Notes: generated by a model not told the origin, from the letters alone. Positions 27,494 to 37,461 are shown, counted from the first letter of the stretch. The stretch: 40,517 bases of DNA from Microvirga sp. Mcv34 (GCF_024519725.1 NZ_JALJRK010000048.1:1-40517), one strand, 5' to 3'. Numbers and translations are program-made.

Positions 27494-27719
27494 GCTCAGC
27501 TTAAGCCGCCCGAGGCGGCCCCTTCCGACGTGGCACCGGAGAATCCGGCGGCCTGTCTATAAAATCCGAATCCGACGGGCACAACCCGCCGGACCTGCTT
27601 GCCCCCTGCCCTTGTCGGGTAGAAAGCCCGGAGCTGCCCTGCTTCGCAGGATCAGCTTCAATTCCTTAGCGGCATTTTCCGAGATGAACCGGAGTCCACT
27701 TCACCAAAAAATGCTTCGC
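27494..27719 (-). other. 226-bp nuoI-nuoJ spacer with hairpins
   Basis: This is the longest gap inside the nuo operon. It holds a GCCGCC-CGA-GGCGGC hairpin (27505-27519), an 8-bp stem with one G-U pair (27572-27579 with 27585-27592) followed seven bases later by TTTT on the minus strand, and a palindromic repeat (27672-27714). These could set mRNA stability or give partial termination between nuoA-I and nuoJ-N. No ORF is supported. Confidence 0.5.
27672..27714. repeat. Palindromic intergenic repeat, copy 2 (nuoI-nuoJ gap)
   Basis: The arms GCATTTT (27672-27678) and AAAATGC (27708-27714) enclose the core GAACCGGAGTCCACTTC. This has the same layout and core (AACCGG-n-CCACTT) as the copy at 26526-26558. 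It lies directly after the nuoI stop, where such palindromes often act as mRNA 3' stabilisers. Confidence 0.5.
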
Positions 27720-28208
27720 TTACCGGTAGGGTGCGGACTTCGCGATGTTGCGCGCGATTTCCCGCTCCCAGCGCTCCCCGTTCTCGAGAAGCTTGGCCTT
27801 GTCGTAATAGAGCTCCTCGCGGGTCTCCACGGAAAACTCGAAGTTCGGGCCTTCCACGATGGCGTCCACCGGGCAGGCCTCCTGGCACATGCCGCAATAG
27901 ATGCACTTCACCATGTCGATGTCGTAGCGCGTCGTCCGGCGGGTGCCGTCGTTGCGTCGCGGGCCGGCTTCGATGGTGATGGCCTGGGCCGGGCAGATCG
28001 CCTCGCAGAGCTTGCAGGCGATGCAGCGCTCTTCTCCGTTGGGGTAGCGCCGCAGGGCGTGCTCGCCGCGGAAACGAGGTCCGCGATGGCCCATTTCGAA
28101 CGGGTAGTTGAGAGTGGCCTTCGGCTTGAAGAAGTACTTCACCGTCAGGACGAAGCCCGAGATGAACTCCTTCAGCAGGAGGGACTGGGCGATGCGGTCG
28201 AGCTGCAT
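27720..28208 (-). CDS. nuoI: NADH-quinone oxidoreductase subunit I (two 4Fe-4S clusters)
   Basis: NuoI carries clusters N6a and N6b in the peripheral arm and passes electrons toward NuoB. The 162-aa protein has two ferredoxin motifs, [19 protein letters not shown] (near residue 60) and [19 protein letters not shown] (near 99), and the N-terminal segment [28 protein letters not shown] clean AAAGGAG lies upstream of ATG 28208. Confidence 0.98.
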   Translation of the reverse strand: MQLDRIAQSLLLKEFISGFVLTVKYFFKPKATLNYPFEMGHRGPRFRGEHALRRYPNGEERCIACKLCEAICPAQAITIEAGPRRNDGTRRTTRYDIDMVKCIYCGMCQEACPVDAIVEGPNFEFSVETREELYYDKAKLLENGERWEREIARNIAKSAPYR

Positions 28209-28220
28209 GGCCGAACTCCT

Positions 28221-29244
28221 TTAGCGGACGCCCGGCGCATTGCCGGTCGCCATCAGGACAGCTGCCACGATGACCACCATCGCCAGGGAAAGCGGAAGGA
28301 AGACCTTCCAGCCGAGGCGCATGAGCTGGTCGTAGCGGTAGCGTGGCACCAGGGCTTTCACCATGGCGATGAGGATGAAGAGGAAGCTGGCCTTGAACAC
28401 GAACCAGATCACGCCGGGCACCCAGGTGAAGGGCGCGAAGGGGATCGGCGACAGCCAGCCGCCGAGGAAGAGGATCGTGCCGAGGGCGCACATGGTCATG
28501 ATGGCCACGTACTCGCCGAGCATGAAGAGCAGGTACGGCGTGGAGGAATACTCCACCATGTAGCCGGCCACGAGCTCGGACTCGGCCTCCGGAAGGTCGA
28601 AGGGCGGACGGTTCGTCTCGGCCATGGCCGAGATGAAGAACACGACGAACATCGGGAAGAGCGGCAGCCAGTACCAGCCGAGGATGCCCAGGCGGGTATT
28701 CTGCGATTCCACGATGGCCGAAAGGTTCAGCGTTCCCGCGCACATGAGCACCGTCACGATGACGAAGCCGATGGAGACCTCGTAGGACACCATCTGGGCC
28801 GCGGAGCGAAGCGCGCCGAGGAAAGGATACTTCGAGTTCGACGCCCAGCCGCCCATGATGACGCCGTAGACGCCGAGCGACGAGATCGCGAAGATGTAGA
28901 GAATGCCCACGTTGATGTCGGCGATCGCCCAGCCCGCATTGAGCGGAATGACAGCCCAGGCGGCGAGCGACAGGGTGCACATCACCAGGGGTGCCAGAAG
29001 GAACATGCCCTTGTTGGCCGGGGCCGGGATGACCGGCTCCTTCAGGACGAACTTCAGCAGGTCGGCGAAGGACTGAAGCAGGCCCCAGGGTCCGACCACG
29101 TTCGGGCCGACGCAGCTGGACGGCCGCCCAGACCTTCCGGTCGGCATAGAGCGCATAGGCGATGAAGATGAGAAGCGCCACCAGCATGAGCAGGCTCTTG
29201 CCCAGCATGATCGCGACTGCGAGGAGGATGTCCCCAAATTCCAT
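28221..29244 (-). pseudogene. nuoH: NADH-quinone oxidoreductase subunit H, frameshifted near codon 46
   Basis: NuoH anchors the quinone site to the membrane arm. From ATG 29244 one frame reads [20 protein letters not shown] through [13 protein letters not shown]. The rest ([19 protein letters not shown] to the C-terminus at 28221) lies in another frame. The two parts meet at about 29109, where the expected Arg-Arg-Gly-Pro codons appear as CGTCGGCCCG, two bases short. Joined, they give about 341 aa, the normal length, with no other lesion. This is either a true 2-nt deletion (loss of one CG unit) or an assembly error. NuoH is needed for complex I, and all 13 other nuo genes are intact, so an error is quite possible. 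Confidence 0.85.
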
Positions 29245-29256
29245 GTTCCGTTCCTC

Positions 29257-31335
29257 TTACTCAGCCGCCTCGAGCTTCAGCTCACGGGCGAGCGCGGAGC
29301 ACGCGGCCATGACGCCGGAGGCGCGGGCAATCGGGTTCGTCAGATAGAAGTCCTTCACCGGGCTGGCGAATGCCTCGCGACCCGGAGTGCCGCCGATCCC
29401 GGCAAGCACTTGCACGGCCGCGAAAGCATCGGCCGGCTGGACCGTGTCGATGGCGGCGAAGTGCGGGTAATGGGCATAGAGCTTTGCCCGGAGCGCATTG
29501 AGCGAGTCGAACGGCAGCCGGTGGCCGAGCACGTCGGACAGGGCCCGCAGGATGGCCCAGTCCTCACGGGCCTCGCCCGGGGCGAAGGCCGCCCGGTTGG
29601 CGAGCTGAACCCGGCCTTCCGTGTTCACGTAAGTGCCGGACTTCTCCGTGTATGTCGCCCCCGGCAGGATCACGTCGGCGCGGTGCGCGCCGCGGTCGCC
29701 GTGGGTGCCCTGGTAGATCACGAAGGCGCCGGGCGCGATGTCGATCTCGTCGGCGCCGAGATTGAACAGCACGTCCACTTCGCCCTGCGCCATGGTCCTG
29801 GCATCGAGGCCCCACTCACCCGGCACGAGGCCGAGATCGAGGGCGCCGACGCGGGACGCGGCGGTGTGGAGGACCGAGAAGCCGTTCCAGCCATCCTTCA
29901 CGGCGCCCACATCGCGAGCGAGCTGCGCCACGGCCGAGAGAACAGCCAGACCGTCCGGACGCGAAAGGGCGCCCTGCCCCACGATGATCAGCGGACGCTC
30001 GGCGGCACGCAGCTTCTCGATGAAGCTGTGACGGCCGCCAGTCAGTTCGGCCAGCGTCTCAGGGCCGGCGCCGAGATAGTCGTAGGGATAGGTCAGGTCG
30101 GCATGCTCGCCGATCAGGGCGATCGGCGGGGGGGCCATACGCCAGCGCTTGCGGATGCGCACGTTGACGAGCGAAGCCTCGATGCGCGGGTTCGCCCCGA
30201 CGATCAGGATCGCGTCCGCATCCTCGATGCCCGCGATGGTGGTGTTGAAGAGGTAGGAGCCGCGCCCATAGACCGGCGTCAGCACGGTGCCATCCTGGCG
30301 GGCATCGATGTTGGTGACGCCGAGGCTCTCCATGAGGAGCTTCAGGGCATACATCTCCTCGACGGCCGCGAGATCGCCCACAATGGCGCCGACGCGCTTC
30401 GGATCGGCGCCCTTCACCCGGGCCGCGATGGTCGCGAAGGCCTCCTGCCAGCTGGCGGGGCGAAGGCGGCCATTCTCGCGCACGAAGGGACGATCGAGAC
30501 GCTGCAGGCGCAGGCCGTCCACGATCTGGCGGGTCTTATCCGTGATCCACTCCTCGTTCACCGCCTCGTTCACGCGCGGCAGGATGCGCATGACCTCACG
30601 GCCGCGGGAATCCACGCGGATCGAGGAGCCAACCGCATCCATCACGTCGACGGAATCGGTCTTGGTGAGCTCCCAGGGACGGTAGTGGAAGGCTTCCGGC
30701 TTATGGGTAAGCGCGCCGACCGGGCAGAGATCCGCCACGTTGGCCTGCAGCTCGGAGCCGAGGGCCCGCTCGAGATAGCTCGTGATCTCCATGTCCTCGC
30801 CGCGCCAGATGGCGCCGAGGTCCGGCACGCCCGCCACTTCGGCCGAGAAGCGCACGCAGCGGGTGCAGTGGATGCACCGGTTCATGGAGGTGCGCACCAA
30901 CGGGCCGAGATACTTGTCGGTCACCGCGCGCTTGTTCTCGTGATAGCGGCTGGTGTCGACGCCGTAGGCCATAGCCTGGTCCTGCAGGTCGCACTGGCCG
31001 CCCTGGTCGCAGATCGGGCAGTCGAGCGGGTGGTTGATGAGGAGGAACTCCATCACCCCTTCCCGCGCCTTCTTCACCGTCGGCGACTTGGTGGAGATTT
31101 CCGGCGGCTCGCCGTTCGGGCCGGGACGGCAGTCGCGCACGCCCCATGCGCAGGACGCCACCGGCTTCGGGGCGCCTTTCACCTCGACGAGGCACATGCG
31201 GCAATTGCCGGCGATCGAAAGCCGCTCGTGGTAGCAGAAGCGCGGAATTTCCGCCCCGGCCGCTTCGGCGGCCTGGAGCAGGGTGTATTCCGCGGGGACG
31301 TCGACCTCGACGCCATCAACGATGATTTTCGCCAT
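29257..31335 (-). CDS. nuoG: NADH-quinone oxidoreductase subunit G (75 kDa, Fe-S)
   Basis: NuoG is the large iron-sulfur subunit of the electron-input arm. In 692 aa it has the 2Fe-2S ferredoxin domain ([22 protein letters not shown], near 30-50), the His-Cys 4Fe-4S motif ([18 protein letters not shown], near 95-112), another 4Fe-4S site ([10 protein letters not shown] with DLCPVGAL) and a degenerate molybdopterin-oxidoreductase domain without cofactor. ATG 31335 (MAKIIVDG) is preferred on conservation; GTG 31347, overlapping the nuoF stop, is an alternative. Confidence 0.97.
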   Translation of the reverse strand: MAKIIVDGVEVDVPAEYTLLQAAEAAGAEIPRFCYHERLSIAGNCRMCLVEVKGAPKPVASCAWGVRDCRPGPNGEPPEISTKSPTVKKAREGVMEFLLINHPLDCPICDQGGQCDLQDQAMAYGVDTSRYHENKRAVTDKYLGPLVRTSMNRCIHCTRCVRFSAEVAGVPDLGAIWRGEDMEITSYLERALGSELQANVADLCPVGALTHKPEAFHYRPWELTKTDSVDVMDAVGSSIRVDSRGREVMRILPRVNEAVNEEWITDKTRQIVDGLRLQRLDRPFVRENGRLRPASWQEAFATIAARVKGADPKRVGAIVGDLAAVEEMYALKLLMESLGVTNIDARQDGTVLTPVYGRGSYLFNTTIAGIEDADAILIVGANPRIEASLVNVRIRKRWRMAPPPIALIGEHADLTYPYDYLGAGPETLAELTGGRHSFIEKLRAAERPLIIVGQGALSRPDGLAVLSAVAQLARDVGAVKDGWNGFSVLHTAASRVGALDLGLVPGEWGLDARTMAQGEVDVLFNLGADEIDIAPGAFVIYQGTHGDRGAHRADVILPGATYTEKSGTYVNTEGRVQLANRAAFAPGEAREDWAILRALSDVLGHRLPFDSLNALRAKLYAHYPHFAAIDTVQPADAFAAVQVLAGIGGTPGREAFASPVKDFYLTNPIARASGVMAACSALARELKLEAAE

Positions 31336-31343
31336 CTTCAATC

Positions 31344-32645
31344 TCACTCCGCCGCGATCAGGACGGATTCGGAATGCGGGTTCGCCGCGTAATCGTCGAT
31401 CCGCTTCTCGATCTCATGACGGAAATGGCGGATCAGGCCCTGAACCGGCCAAGCCGCCGCGTCGCCGAGCGCGCAGATGGTGTGGCCTTCGATCTGGGTC
31501 GAGACTTCGAGAAGCATGTCGATCTCGCGCTTCTGGGCGCGACCTTCGGCCATGCGGGTGAGCACGCGCCACATCCAGCCCGTGCCCTCACGGCACGGGG
31601 TGCACTGGCCGCAGCTCTCGTGCTTGTAGAAGTACGAGATGCGGGCGATGGCCCGGACGATGTCGGTGGACTTGTCCATGACGATCACGGCCGCGGTGCC
31701 GAGACCCGACTTCAGGTTCCGCAACGTGTCGAAATCCATGTAGGCGTCGGCGATCTCGTGGGCCGGAACGATCGGCACGGACGAGCCGCCGGGGATCACC
31801 CCGAGCAGGTTGTCCCAGCCGCCCCGGATGCCGCCGCAATGGCGGTCGATCAACTCGCGGAAGGTGAGGCCCATGGCCTCTTCCACGTTGCAGGGCTTGT
31901 TGACGTGGCCCGAGACGCAGAAGAGCTTCGTGCCCACGTTGTTCGGCCGGCCGATGCCGGAGAACCAGGCGGCGCCGCGACGCAGGATCGTGCCGGCGAC
32001 CGCGATCGACTCGACGTTGTTCACGGTCGTCGGGCAGCCGTAGAGGCCCATATTGGCCGGGAACGGCGGCTTCAGGCGCGGCATGCCCTTCTTGCCTTCC
32101 ATGCTCTCGATGAGAGCCGTCTCCTCGCCGCAGATGTAGGCGCCTGCGCCGTGATGGACGTAGAGGTCGAAGGGATAGCCGTGGATGTTGTCCTTGCCGA
32201 TGAGCTTCGCCGCATAGGCCTCGTCCACCGCCCGCTGAAGCGCGTGGCGCTCGGCCACGTACTCGCCGCGGATATAGATGTAGGCCGCATGGGCCCCCAT
32301 GGCGAAGGACGCGATGAGGCAGCCCTCGACGAGGAGATGCGGATCGTTCCGCATGATCTCCCGGTCCTTACAGGTGCCTGGCTCGGACTCGTCCGCATTC
32401 ACGACCAGGTAGTGCGGACGGCCGTCCGACTGCTTGGGCATGAAGGACCATTTCAGGCCCGTGGGGAAGCCGGCGCCGCCGCGGCCGCGCAGGCCGGACG
32501 CCTTCATCTCGTTGATGATCCAGTCGCGGCCCTGCTCGAGCAGGAACTTCGTCCCGTCCCAGGCGCCGCGCATCTGCGCAGCCTTGAGGTCCGGCGAATG
32601 GAAGCCGTAGAGATTGGTGAAGATACGATCTTTGTCCTGAAGCAT
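31344..32645 (-). CDS. nuoF: NADH-quinone oxidoreductase subunit F (51 kDa, NADH and FMN)
   Basis: NuoF binds NADH and FMN and holds cluster N3. In 433 aa the nucleotide-binding [18 protein letters not shown] lies near residues 50-68, the FMN region [17 protein letters not shown] near 83-99, the SLBB-like part in the middle and the N3 motif [15 protein letters not shown] near 345. ATG 32645 is 12 nt after the nuoE stop with only a weak ribosome site. The stop codon overlaps the alternative GTG start of nuoG. Confidence 0.98.
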   Translation of the reverse strand: MLQDKDRIFTNLYGFHSPDLKAAQMRGAWDGTKFLLEQGRDWIINEMKASGLRGRGGAGFPTGLKWSFMPKQSDGRPHYLVVNADESEPGTCKDREIMRNDPHLLVEGCLIASFAMGAHAAYIYIRGEYVAERHALQRAVDEAYAAKLIGKDNIHGYPFDLYVHHGAGAYICGEETALIESMEGKKGMPRLKPPFPANMGLYGCPTTVNNVESIAVAGTILRRGAAWFSGIGRPNNVGTKLFCVSGHVNKPCNVEEAMGLTFRELIDRHCGGIRGGWDNLLGVIPGGSSVPIVPAHEIADAYMDFDTLRNLKSGLGTAAVIVMDKSTDIVRAIARISYFYKHESCGQCTPCREGTGWMWRVLTRMAEGRAQKREIDMLLEVSTQIEGHTICALGDAAAWPVQGLIRHFRHEIEKRIDDYAANPHSESVLIAAE

Positions 32646-32659
32646 TCCCGATCACTCCA

Positions 32660-33715
32660 TCAGGACGACTTGTTGTCTTTGTCGACGACCACGCCCGGCT
32701 TGCTTTCGCTGCCGTCCCGGCGGGTCTCGGCTTTCGCAGGCGGCGTGCCGGCGGAAGGCGTCGTCGGGCTCGCAGGCACCGCTTCGCCTTCCTTCTTCGG
32801 CGAGGCCACATAGGACTTGCTGCTCTGAGGGGCTGGCTGGGCACCGGCATCCTTGGGCTCGACCTTGGTGGCCTTGGAGGAATCCGCAGCTTCCTTCTGG
32901 TCCGCCGTGCTGACCGGCTTCTCGCCCTCTTTGGCGCGCTTGGCCGGGGTATTGGCGGCGTCGCTCTCGATGGGCCGTCCGGCCGTCGGCTTCGCGGCCT
33001 TGGCTTCCTGCGGAACGCTCGCCATCGCGGCAGCCGCCTCGCCGGTTTCTGCGGCCCTCGCCTGCTCCTCGAAGCGTTTGCGCCAGGCGCCGACGACGGA
33101 GCCGTCGTAGAGAGCCGGGTCCTGGAGGGTATTCACGGCCTCGAAGGGTTCGGAGCGGTTGCGGCCGATCTGGGATCCGACCTTCACGGGACGCCCGGCG
33201 GCGAGATCATCGAGGAGCTTCTCGAAGTTCTCGGTGGTCAGGTCCTCGTAGTAGTCGTCGTTGATCTGCACCATCGGGGCGTTCGAGCAGGCGCCGAGGC
33301 ACTCGACTTCGAGCCAGGAGAAGGTCCCGTCCGCCGTCACGTGGTTCTGGTCGCCCACGCGGCGCTCCAGCACCTTCCGGATGTCGCCCGCGCCGCGCAG
33401 AACGCAGGGCGTGGTGCCGCAGAACTGGATGAGGTACTTCCCGACGGGCTCGAGGTTGAACATCGTGTAGAAGGTCGCCACCTCCATCACGCGGATCACC
33501 GGCATGTCGAGCCGGGCCGCAACGGCCTCGATGGCCTTGCGAGGCAGCCAGCCACCCGCCTGCTCCTGCGCCTTGGTCAGGAGGGCGATCACGGCCGAAG
33601 CCTGCCGGCCGGGCGGATACTTGGCGATTTCCTTGTCCGCGAAAGCTTCGGTCTCGGCGGAGAGAACGAAGCTCTCGGGCTGCATGTCTTCAGGCGCGAG
33701 CTTACGAACGGCCAT
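32660..33715 (-). CDS. nuoE: NADH-quinone oxidoreductase subunit E (24 kDa) with long low-complexity tail
   Basis: NuoE carries the 2Fe-2S cluster N1a. The core (residues about 15-190) shows the thioredoxin-like fold with the cluster cysteines in FCGTTPCVLRG (near 98) and ECLGACSNAPMVQINDDYYEDL (near 138). The 351-aa protein is about 150 residues longer than the usual bacterial subunit. Beyond about residue 212 it is Lys, Ala, Glu, Pro and Ser rich with no recognisable fold (EAKAAKPTAGRPIESDAANT and similar). Some related bacteria instead carry a helix-hairpin-helix domain on NuoE. Confidence 0.96.
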   Translation of the reverse strand: MAVRKLAPEDMQPESFVLSAETEAFADKEIAKYPPGRQASAVIALLTKAQEQAGGWLPRKAIEAVAARLDMPVIRVMEVATFYTMFNLEPVGKYLIQFCGTTPCVLRGAGDIRKVLERRVGDQNHVTADGTFSWLEVECLGACSNAPMVQINDDYYEDLTTENFEKLLDDLAAGRPVKVGSQIGRNRSEPFEAVNTLQDPALYDGSVVGAWRKRFEEQARAAETGEAAAAMASVPQEAKAAKPTAGRPIESDAANTPAKRAKEGEKPVSTADQKEAADSSKATKVEPKDAGAQPAPQSSKSYVASPKKEGEAVPASPTTPSAGTPPAKAETRRDGSESKPGVVVDKDNKSS

Positions 33716-33736
33716 ACACTCTTCTCCTCATCGCCA

Positions 33737-33758
33737 TGGCCGGGCATCAGCCCGGCCA
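33737..33758. terminator. Hairpin in the nuoD-nuoE gap, proximal to nuoE
   Basis: TGGCCGGGC (33737-33745), loop ATCA, GCCCGGCCA (33750-33758) is a perfect 9-bp stem without a T-tract. It lies about 20 nt upstream of the nuoE start and could affect its translation or protect the message. Confidence 0.4.
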
Positions 33759-33804
33759 ATCGCGACTTGAAATTGTCCAGCACGCCTTGAAAGAGCGTGG
33801 ATAT

Positions 33805-33828
33805 CCGCCCCGGAACCGGGGCGGTTTT
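33805..33828 (+). terminator. Hairpin with T-tract in the nuoD-nuoE gap
   Basis: CCGCCCCGG (33805-33813) and CCGGGGCGG (33816-33824) are separated by only AA, so the loop must open to about 6 nt. TTTT follows on the plus strand; on the minus strand the hairpin lies 6 nt after the nuoD stop with no T-run. It probably marks an RNA processing or stability element of the operon rather than a stop for the sense transcript. Confidence 0.4.
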
Positions 33829-33830
33829 CG

Positions 33831-35021
33831 TTAGCGGTCGACCTCGCCGAACACGATGTCGATGGAGCCCAGGATGCCTGCGACGTCAGCCAGCATGTGG
33901 CCGCGGCACATGAAATCCATGCCCTGAAGATGAGCAAAGCCCGGCGGGCGGATCTTGCAGCGGTACGGCTTGTTGGTGCCGTCAGACACGAGATAGACGC
34001 CGAACTCACCCTTCGGAGCTTCCACGGGGGCATAGACCTCGCCCGCCGGGACGTGGAAGCCTTCCGTATACAGCTTGAAGTGATGGATCAGCGCTTCCAT
34101 GGAGCGCTTCATGTCCTTGCGTGACGGCGGAGCGACCTTGCCGTCGAGCGTCGCCACCGGCCCCTGCCCGTCCGGCGCCCGCAGCTTGGTGAGGCACTGG
34201 CGCATGATCCGGACGGACTGGCGCATCTCCTCCATGCGGATGACCTGACGGTCGTAATTGTCGCCGTTCAAGCCCACGGGGATGTCGAATTCCATCTCCT
34301 CGTAGCACTCGTAGGGCTGCGACTTGCGCAGGTCCCAGGCGACGCCGCAGCTGCGAACGATCGGGCCGGAGAAGCCCCAGCGGAAGCAGTCGTCCAGCGT
34401 GAGAACGCCGATGTCGACGTTACGCTGCTTGAAGATCCGGTTTCCGATGACGAGGGTGTCGAGGTCATCGAGCACCTGCAGGAACGGATTGCAGAACGCC
34501 TCGATGTCGTCGATCAGCTCCGGCTGGATGTCCATGTTCACTCCGCCGGGGCGGAAGTAATTGGCATGCATCCGCGAGCCGGAGATCCTCTCGTAGAAAA
34601 TCATGAGCTTCTCGCGCTCCTCGAAACCCCAGAGGGGCGGCGTGAGCGCGCCGACGTCCATGGCCTGCGTGGTCACGTTGAGGAGGTGGGAGAGAAGACG
34701 GCCGATTTCCGAGAACAGGACGCGGATGAGCTGAGCGCGCCGGGGCACCTCGATGCCCAGCAGCTTCTCGGTCGCCAGGCAGAAGGCATGCTCCTGGTTC
34801 ATCGGCGCGACATAGTCGAGCCGGTCGAAATAGGGATTCGCCTGAACGTATGTCTTGTACTCGATCAGCTTCTCGGTGCCGCGGTGCAGCAGGCCGATAT
34901 GCGGATCGACACGCTCGACCACCTCGCCGTCCAGCTCCAGCACGAGGCGCAGCACGCCGTGCGCGGCCGGATGCTGCGGACCGAAGTTGATGGTGAAGTT
35001 GCGGATATTATGCTCGCCCAT
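33831..35021 (-). CDS. nuoD: NADH-quinone oxidoreductase subunit D (49 kDa)
   Basis: NuoD forms the quinone pocket with NuoB and is related to the NiFe-hydrogenase large subunit. In 396 aa it shows [22 protein letters not shown] (near residues 12-33, with the quinone-binding His), [39 protein letters not shown] and the C-terminal DIVFGEVDR. The hydrogenase cysteines are absent, as expected. GGAGAGG lies upstream of ATG 35021. nuoC and nuoD are separate genes here, not fused as in E. coli. Confidence 0.98.
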   Translation of the reverse strand: MGEHNIRNFTINFGPQHPAAHGVLRLVLELDGEVVERVDPHIGLLHRGTEKLIEYKTYVQANPYFDRLDYVAPMNQEHAFCLATEKLLGIEVPRRAQLIRVLFSEIGRLLSHLLNVTTQAMDVGALTPPLWGFEEREKLMIFYERISGSRMHANYFRPGGVNMDIQPELIDDIEAFCNPFLQVLDDLDTLVIGNRIFKQRNVDIGVLTLDDCFRWGFSGPIVRSCGVAWDLRKSQPYECYEEMEFDIPVGLNGDNYDRQVIRMEEMRQSVRIMRQCLTKLRAPDGQGPVATLDGKVAPPSRKDMKRSMEALIHHFKLYTEGFHVPAGEVYAPVEAPKGEFGVYLVSDGTNKPYRCKIRPPGFAHLQGMDFMCRGHMLADVAGILGSIDIVFGEVDR

Positions 35022-35039
35022 GGGTCGCCTCTCCGCTCC

Positions 35040-35642
35040 TTATGCCTTGGCCTTCTCATCGCCGGGCAGCACGTAGTCGGTGCCTTCCCAGGGCGAGAGG
35101 AAATCGAAGTTGCGGAATTCCTGGTTGAGCTTCACCGGCTCGTAGACCACGCGACCCTGTCCGTCGTCGTAACGGACCTCGACATAGCCAGTAAGCGGGA
35201 AGTCCTTTCGGAGCGGATGCCCCTCAAACCCGTAGTCCGTCAGGATCCGGCGCAGGTCCGGATGACCGGAGAACAAGATCCCATAGAGGTCGTAAGCCTC
35301 GCGCTCGAACCAGTTCGCCGCGGGCCAAAGGCCGACAAGCGAGGGAACCGGGGTCACCTCGTCCGTCTCGACCTTCAGGCGGATGCGCCGATTATGGTGC
35401 GGCGCGAGGAAGTGATAGACCACGTCGAAGCGCTTGTCGCGGGCCGGGTAATCGGCGCCGCAGATATCGATGAAGCAGACGAACCGGCACTGCGGGTCGT
35501 CCCGCAGGAACGTCGCCACCCGGACCAGGTCTTCACGGCGGGCGACGATCGTCAGCTCGTCGAAGGCGATAGCCCGGCTCTCGATCGCTTCGCCGAGGGA
35601 CGAGGCGATGTGATCGCTCAGGGCTTGGAGATCAGCACTCAT
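35040..35642 (-). CDS. nuoC: NADH-quinone oxidoreductase subunit C (30 kDa)
   Basis: NuoC is a structural subunit of the peripheral arm that packs against NuoD. The 200-aa length is typical. The 30-kDa signature is visible as [45 protein letters not shown] (about residues 118-160). AAAGG lies about 9 nt before ATG 35642, 14 nt after the nuoB stop. Confidence 0.98.
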   Translation of the reverse strand: MSADLQALSDHIASSLGEAIESRAIAFDELTIVARREDLVRVATFLRDDPQCRFVCFIDICGADYPARDKRFDVVYHFLAPHHNRRIRLKVETDEVTPVPSLVGLWPAANWFEREAYDLYGILFSGHPDLRRILTDYGFEGHPLRKDFPLTGYVEVRYDDGQGRVVYEPVKLNQEFRNFDFLSPWEGTDYVLPGDEKAKA

Positions 35643-35656
35643 GCGACGACCTTTGC

Positions 35657-36241
35657 TCAGCGCTCGATGGTGCCGGTCCGGCGGATCTTCTTCTGCAGAA
35701 GCAGCACCCCATACAGGAGCGCCTCGGCCGTCGGCGGGCAGCCCGGCACGTAGATATCAACCGGAACGATCCGGTCGCAGCCACGAACCACGGAATAGGA
35801 ATAGTGATAATAACCGCCGCCATTGGCGCAGGAGCCCATGGAGATGACGTAGCGCGGCTCCGGCATCTGGTCATAGACCTTGCGGAGCGCGGGGGCCATC
35901 TTGTTGGTGAGCGTGCCGGCGACGATCATCACGTCGGACTGGCGCGGCGAGGCACGCGGCGCGAAGCCGAACCGCTCAACGTCGTAGCGCGGCATGGACA
36001 TCTGCATCATCTCGACGGCGCAGCACGCCAGGCCGAAGGTCATCCACATGAGCGAGCCGGTGCGCGCCCAGGTGATAAGGTCCTCGGTCGAGGTCACGAG
36101 GAAGCCCTTGTCGGACAACTCCTCGTTGATCGAGACGAAATAAGGGTCCGTCGATCCGGCCGGCTTGCCGGTGTTGGGGTCGATGATACCCCGCGGCGCG
36201 GGAGCGACCAGGGTCGACTGGTTCTCGGAGATCAATCCCAT
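35657..36241 (-). CDS. nuoB: NADH-quinone oxidoreductase subunit B (20 kDa, cluster N2)
   Basis: NuoB holds cluster N2, the last in the chain before quinone. Its four ligands are visible: the tandem Cys in [14 protein letters not shown] (near residue 70), [19 protein letters not shown] (near 136) and [16 protein letters not shown] (near 165). The 194-aa length is typical. ATG 36241 overlaps the 3' end of nuoA by 10 nt, so the two are translationally coupled. Confidence 0.98.
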   Translation of the reverse strand: MGLISENQSTLVAPAPRGIIDPNTGKPAGSTDPYFVSINEELSDKGFLVTSTEDLITWARTGSLMWMTFGLACCAVEMMQMSMPRYDVERFGFAPRASPRQSDVMIVAGTLTNKMAPALRKVYDQMPEPRYVISMGSCANGGGYYHYSYSVVRGCDRIVPVDIYVPGCPPTAEALLYGVLLLQKKIRRTGTIER

Positions 36242-36597
36242 TCAAGGGCCCCCTTCTTCCACTCGTAAATGAATCCGACCGTCAGGACACCGAGGAACAT
36301 CATCATGGAGATGAAGCCGAACCAGCCCAGGTTCCCGAACGTGATGGCCCAGGGGAACAGGAATGCCACTTCGAGGTCGAAGATAATGAAAAGGATGGCG
36401 ACGAGGTAGAACCGCACGTCGAACTTCATGCGGGCATCGTCGAAGGCATTGAAACCGCACTCGTAAGCGGACAGCTTCTCGGTATCGGGGCGGCTATAGG
36501 CAACGATGAAAGGAGCCACGAGCAGCGCCACACCGATCAGGAGCGATACGCCGATAAAGATTACGAGAGGCAGGTAGTCGGCGAGGAGATTCGTCAT
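36232..36597 (-). CDS. nuoA: NADH-quinone oxidoreductase subunit A, first gene of the nuo operon
   Basis: NuoA is a three-span membrane subunit near the quinone site. In 121 aa it shows [20 protein letters not shown] (the TMH1-2 loop with the redox-sensitive Cys) and [23 protein letters not shown] with the conserved membrane Asp/Glu. ATG 36597 ([10 protein letters not shown]) has AGGTG upstream; the longer open frame begins in the leader. A TTGTCA at 36732-36737 is a possible -35 for the operon, but its -10 partner (TAAGCC) is weak. Confidence 0.97.
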   Translation of the reverse strand: MTNLLADYLPLVIFIGVSLLIGVALLVAPFIVAYSRPDTEKLSAYECGFNAFDDARMKFDVRFYLVAILFIIFDLEVAFLFPWAITFGNLGWFGFISMMMFLGVLTVGFIYEWKKGALEWD

Positions 36598-36771
36598 ACG
36601 ACACCTAGAAGGTACGGAGCACGGCCTAGGACCGGCAACCTGGAACGCATTTAAGCCCCAGACGGGCCCGACGAAAGCCCCCTGCGGCAACACGTTGATT
36701 GCGCGGGAGGCTTAACCGAGTTCCCCTTCCGTGACAAGTGTTTGCACTGCCGCAAAAAGAACCATTCCAAA

Positions 36772-37200
36772 TTAGGAGGTGGCCTTTTCCGCCGCTTTCG
36801 CTGCTTTTCGGTTGGCGGCGGCCTCGGCCTGCCCTGCGGCGGCCTCCGCCTTGGCCTTGGCCTCGCACTTGGCCCGAATCTCGTCGAGCTCTTCCTGGGT
36901 CAGGTGTTCGATACCGATGAACACGTTCTGGGCCGCGCTGGCCCGGATCAGCTCGTCGAGCTTGGCCTGGATGGCGGCGCCGTCGCGGTTCTGGGTGTTC
37001 TGGATCAGGAACACCATCAGGAAGGTGACAATCGTCGTCCCGGTGTTCACCACGAGCTGCCAGGTATCCGAGAACCCGAACAGGGGACCGCTGAGAGCCC
37101 AGAACAGGATGATAAGGAGGCTGATCCCGAAGGTGATGGGCCGCCCCGCCACCTGAGCCACCCAGTTGGAGAAACTCGTAAACAACCTAGACATCAACAT
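36772..37200 (-). CDS. Low-affinity iron permease family small membrane protein
   Basis: The product has about 142 aa. The N-terminal half has two spans (RPITFGISLLIILFWALSG, then WQLVVNTGTTIVTFLMVFLIQ) followed by NTQNRDGAAIQAKLDELIRA, the hallmark of the Fet4-like Iron_permease family (PF04120). Bacterial members are short, and an actual iron transport role is not established. The C-terminal 45 residues are a charged Ala/Lys/Glu helix (RAKCEAKAKAEAAAGQAEAA). Starts at ATG 37200, ATG 37194 or GTG 37215 are all possible. Confidence 0.85.
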   Translation of the reverse strand: MLMSRLFTSFSNWVAQVAGRPITFGISLLIILFWALSGPLFGFSDTWQLVVNTGTTIVTFLMVFLIQNTQNRDGAAIQAKLDELIRASAAQNVFIGIEHLTQEELDEIRAKCEAKAKAEAAAGQAEAAANRKAAKAAEKATS

Positions 37201-37384
37201 CGGCAACGGCCTCACACCTCCCCTCGGGCATTAACGCCCAGCTACGCCAATTGCTCCAGACCACGAGCAGAATGCGGCTTTTTGCCAAAAACCATGCTTC
37301 AGAGGAGAAACCCTGGCCGGCAGGCGAGCGGCTCCGGGACGTTTCATCCGAAGCCCTATCAAACCTGATTTTGGGGAGGGAAAG

Positions 37385-37461
37385 TGGCGCGGGCGACGGG
37401 GCTCGAACCCGCGACCTCCGGCGTGACAGGCCGGCACTCTAACCGACTGAGCTACGCCCGC
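37385..37461 (-). tRNA. tRNA-Asp (GTC)
   Basis: A 77-nt cloverleaf on the minus strand: acceptor GCGGGCG/CGCCCGC, D-arm TAGCTCAGTCGGTTAGAGT, anticodon loop CCTGTCACG with anticodon GTC, T-arm CGCGGGTTCGAGCCCCG, discriminator G and an encoded CCA at 37387-37385. Confidence 0.97.

Noticed and set aside
29100..29120. Programmed ribosomal frameshifting in nuoH
   Set aside because: No slippery heptamer or downstream pseudoknot is evident, and nuoH is not known to be recoded. A deletion or sequence error is simpler.
29108..29237. The N-terminus of the second nuoH frame (starting [10 protein letters not shown]) as a real start
   Set aside because: It is an out-of-frame reading of the true nuoH 5' end; the other frame gives the conserved membrane helix and the [12 protein letters not shown] motif.
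29410..31392. Plus-strand ORF of 660 codons opposite nuoG
   Set aside because: It is the antisense of nuoG with no domain signal. Antisense frames of this size recur opposite most genes here.
33589..33783. A 64-codon minus-strand ORF overlapping the nuoE start
   Set aside because: Its first 23 codons cover the nuoD-nuoE gap and look protein-like, but the rest is out of frame inside nuoE and there is no ribosome site.
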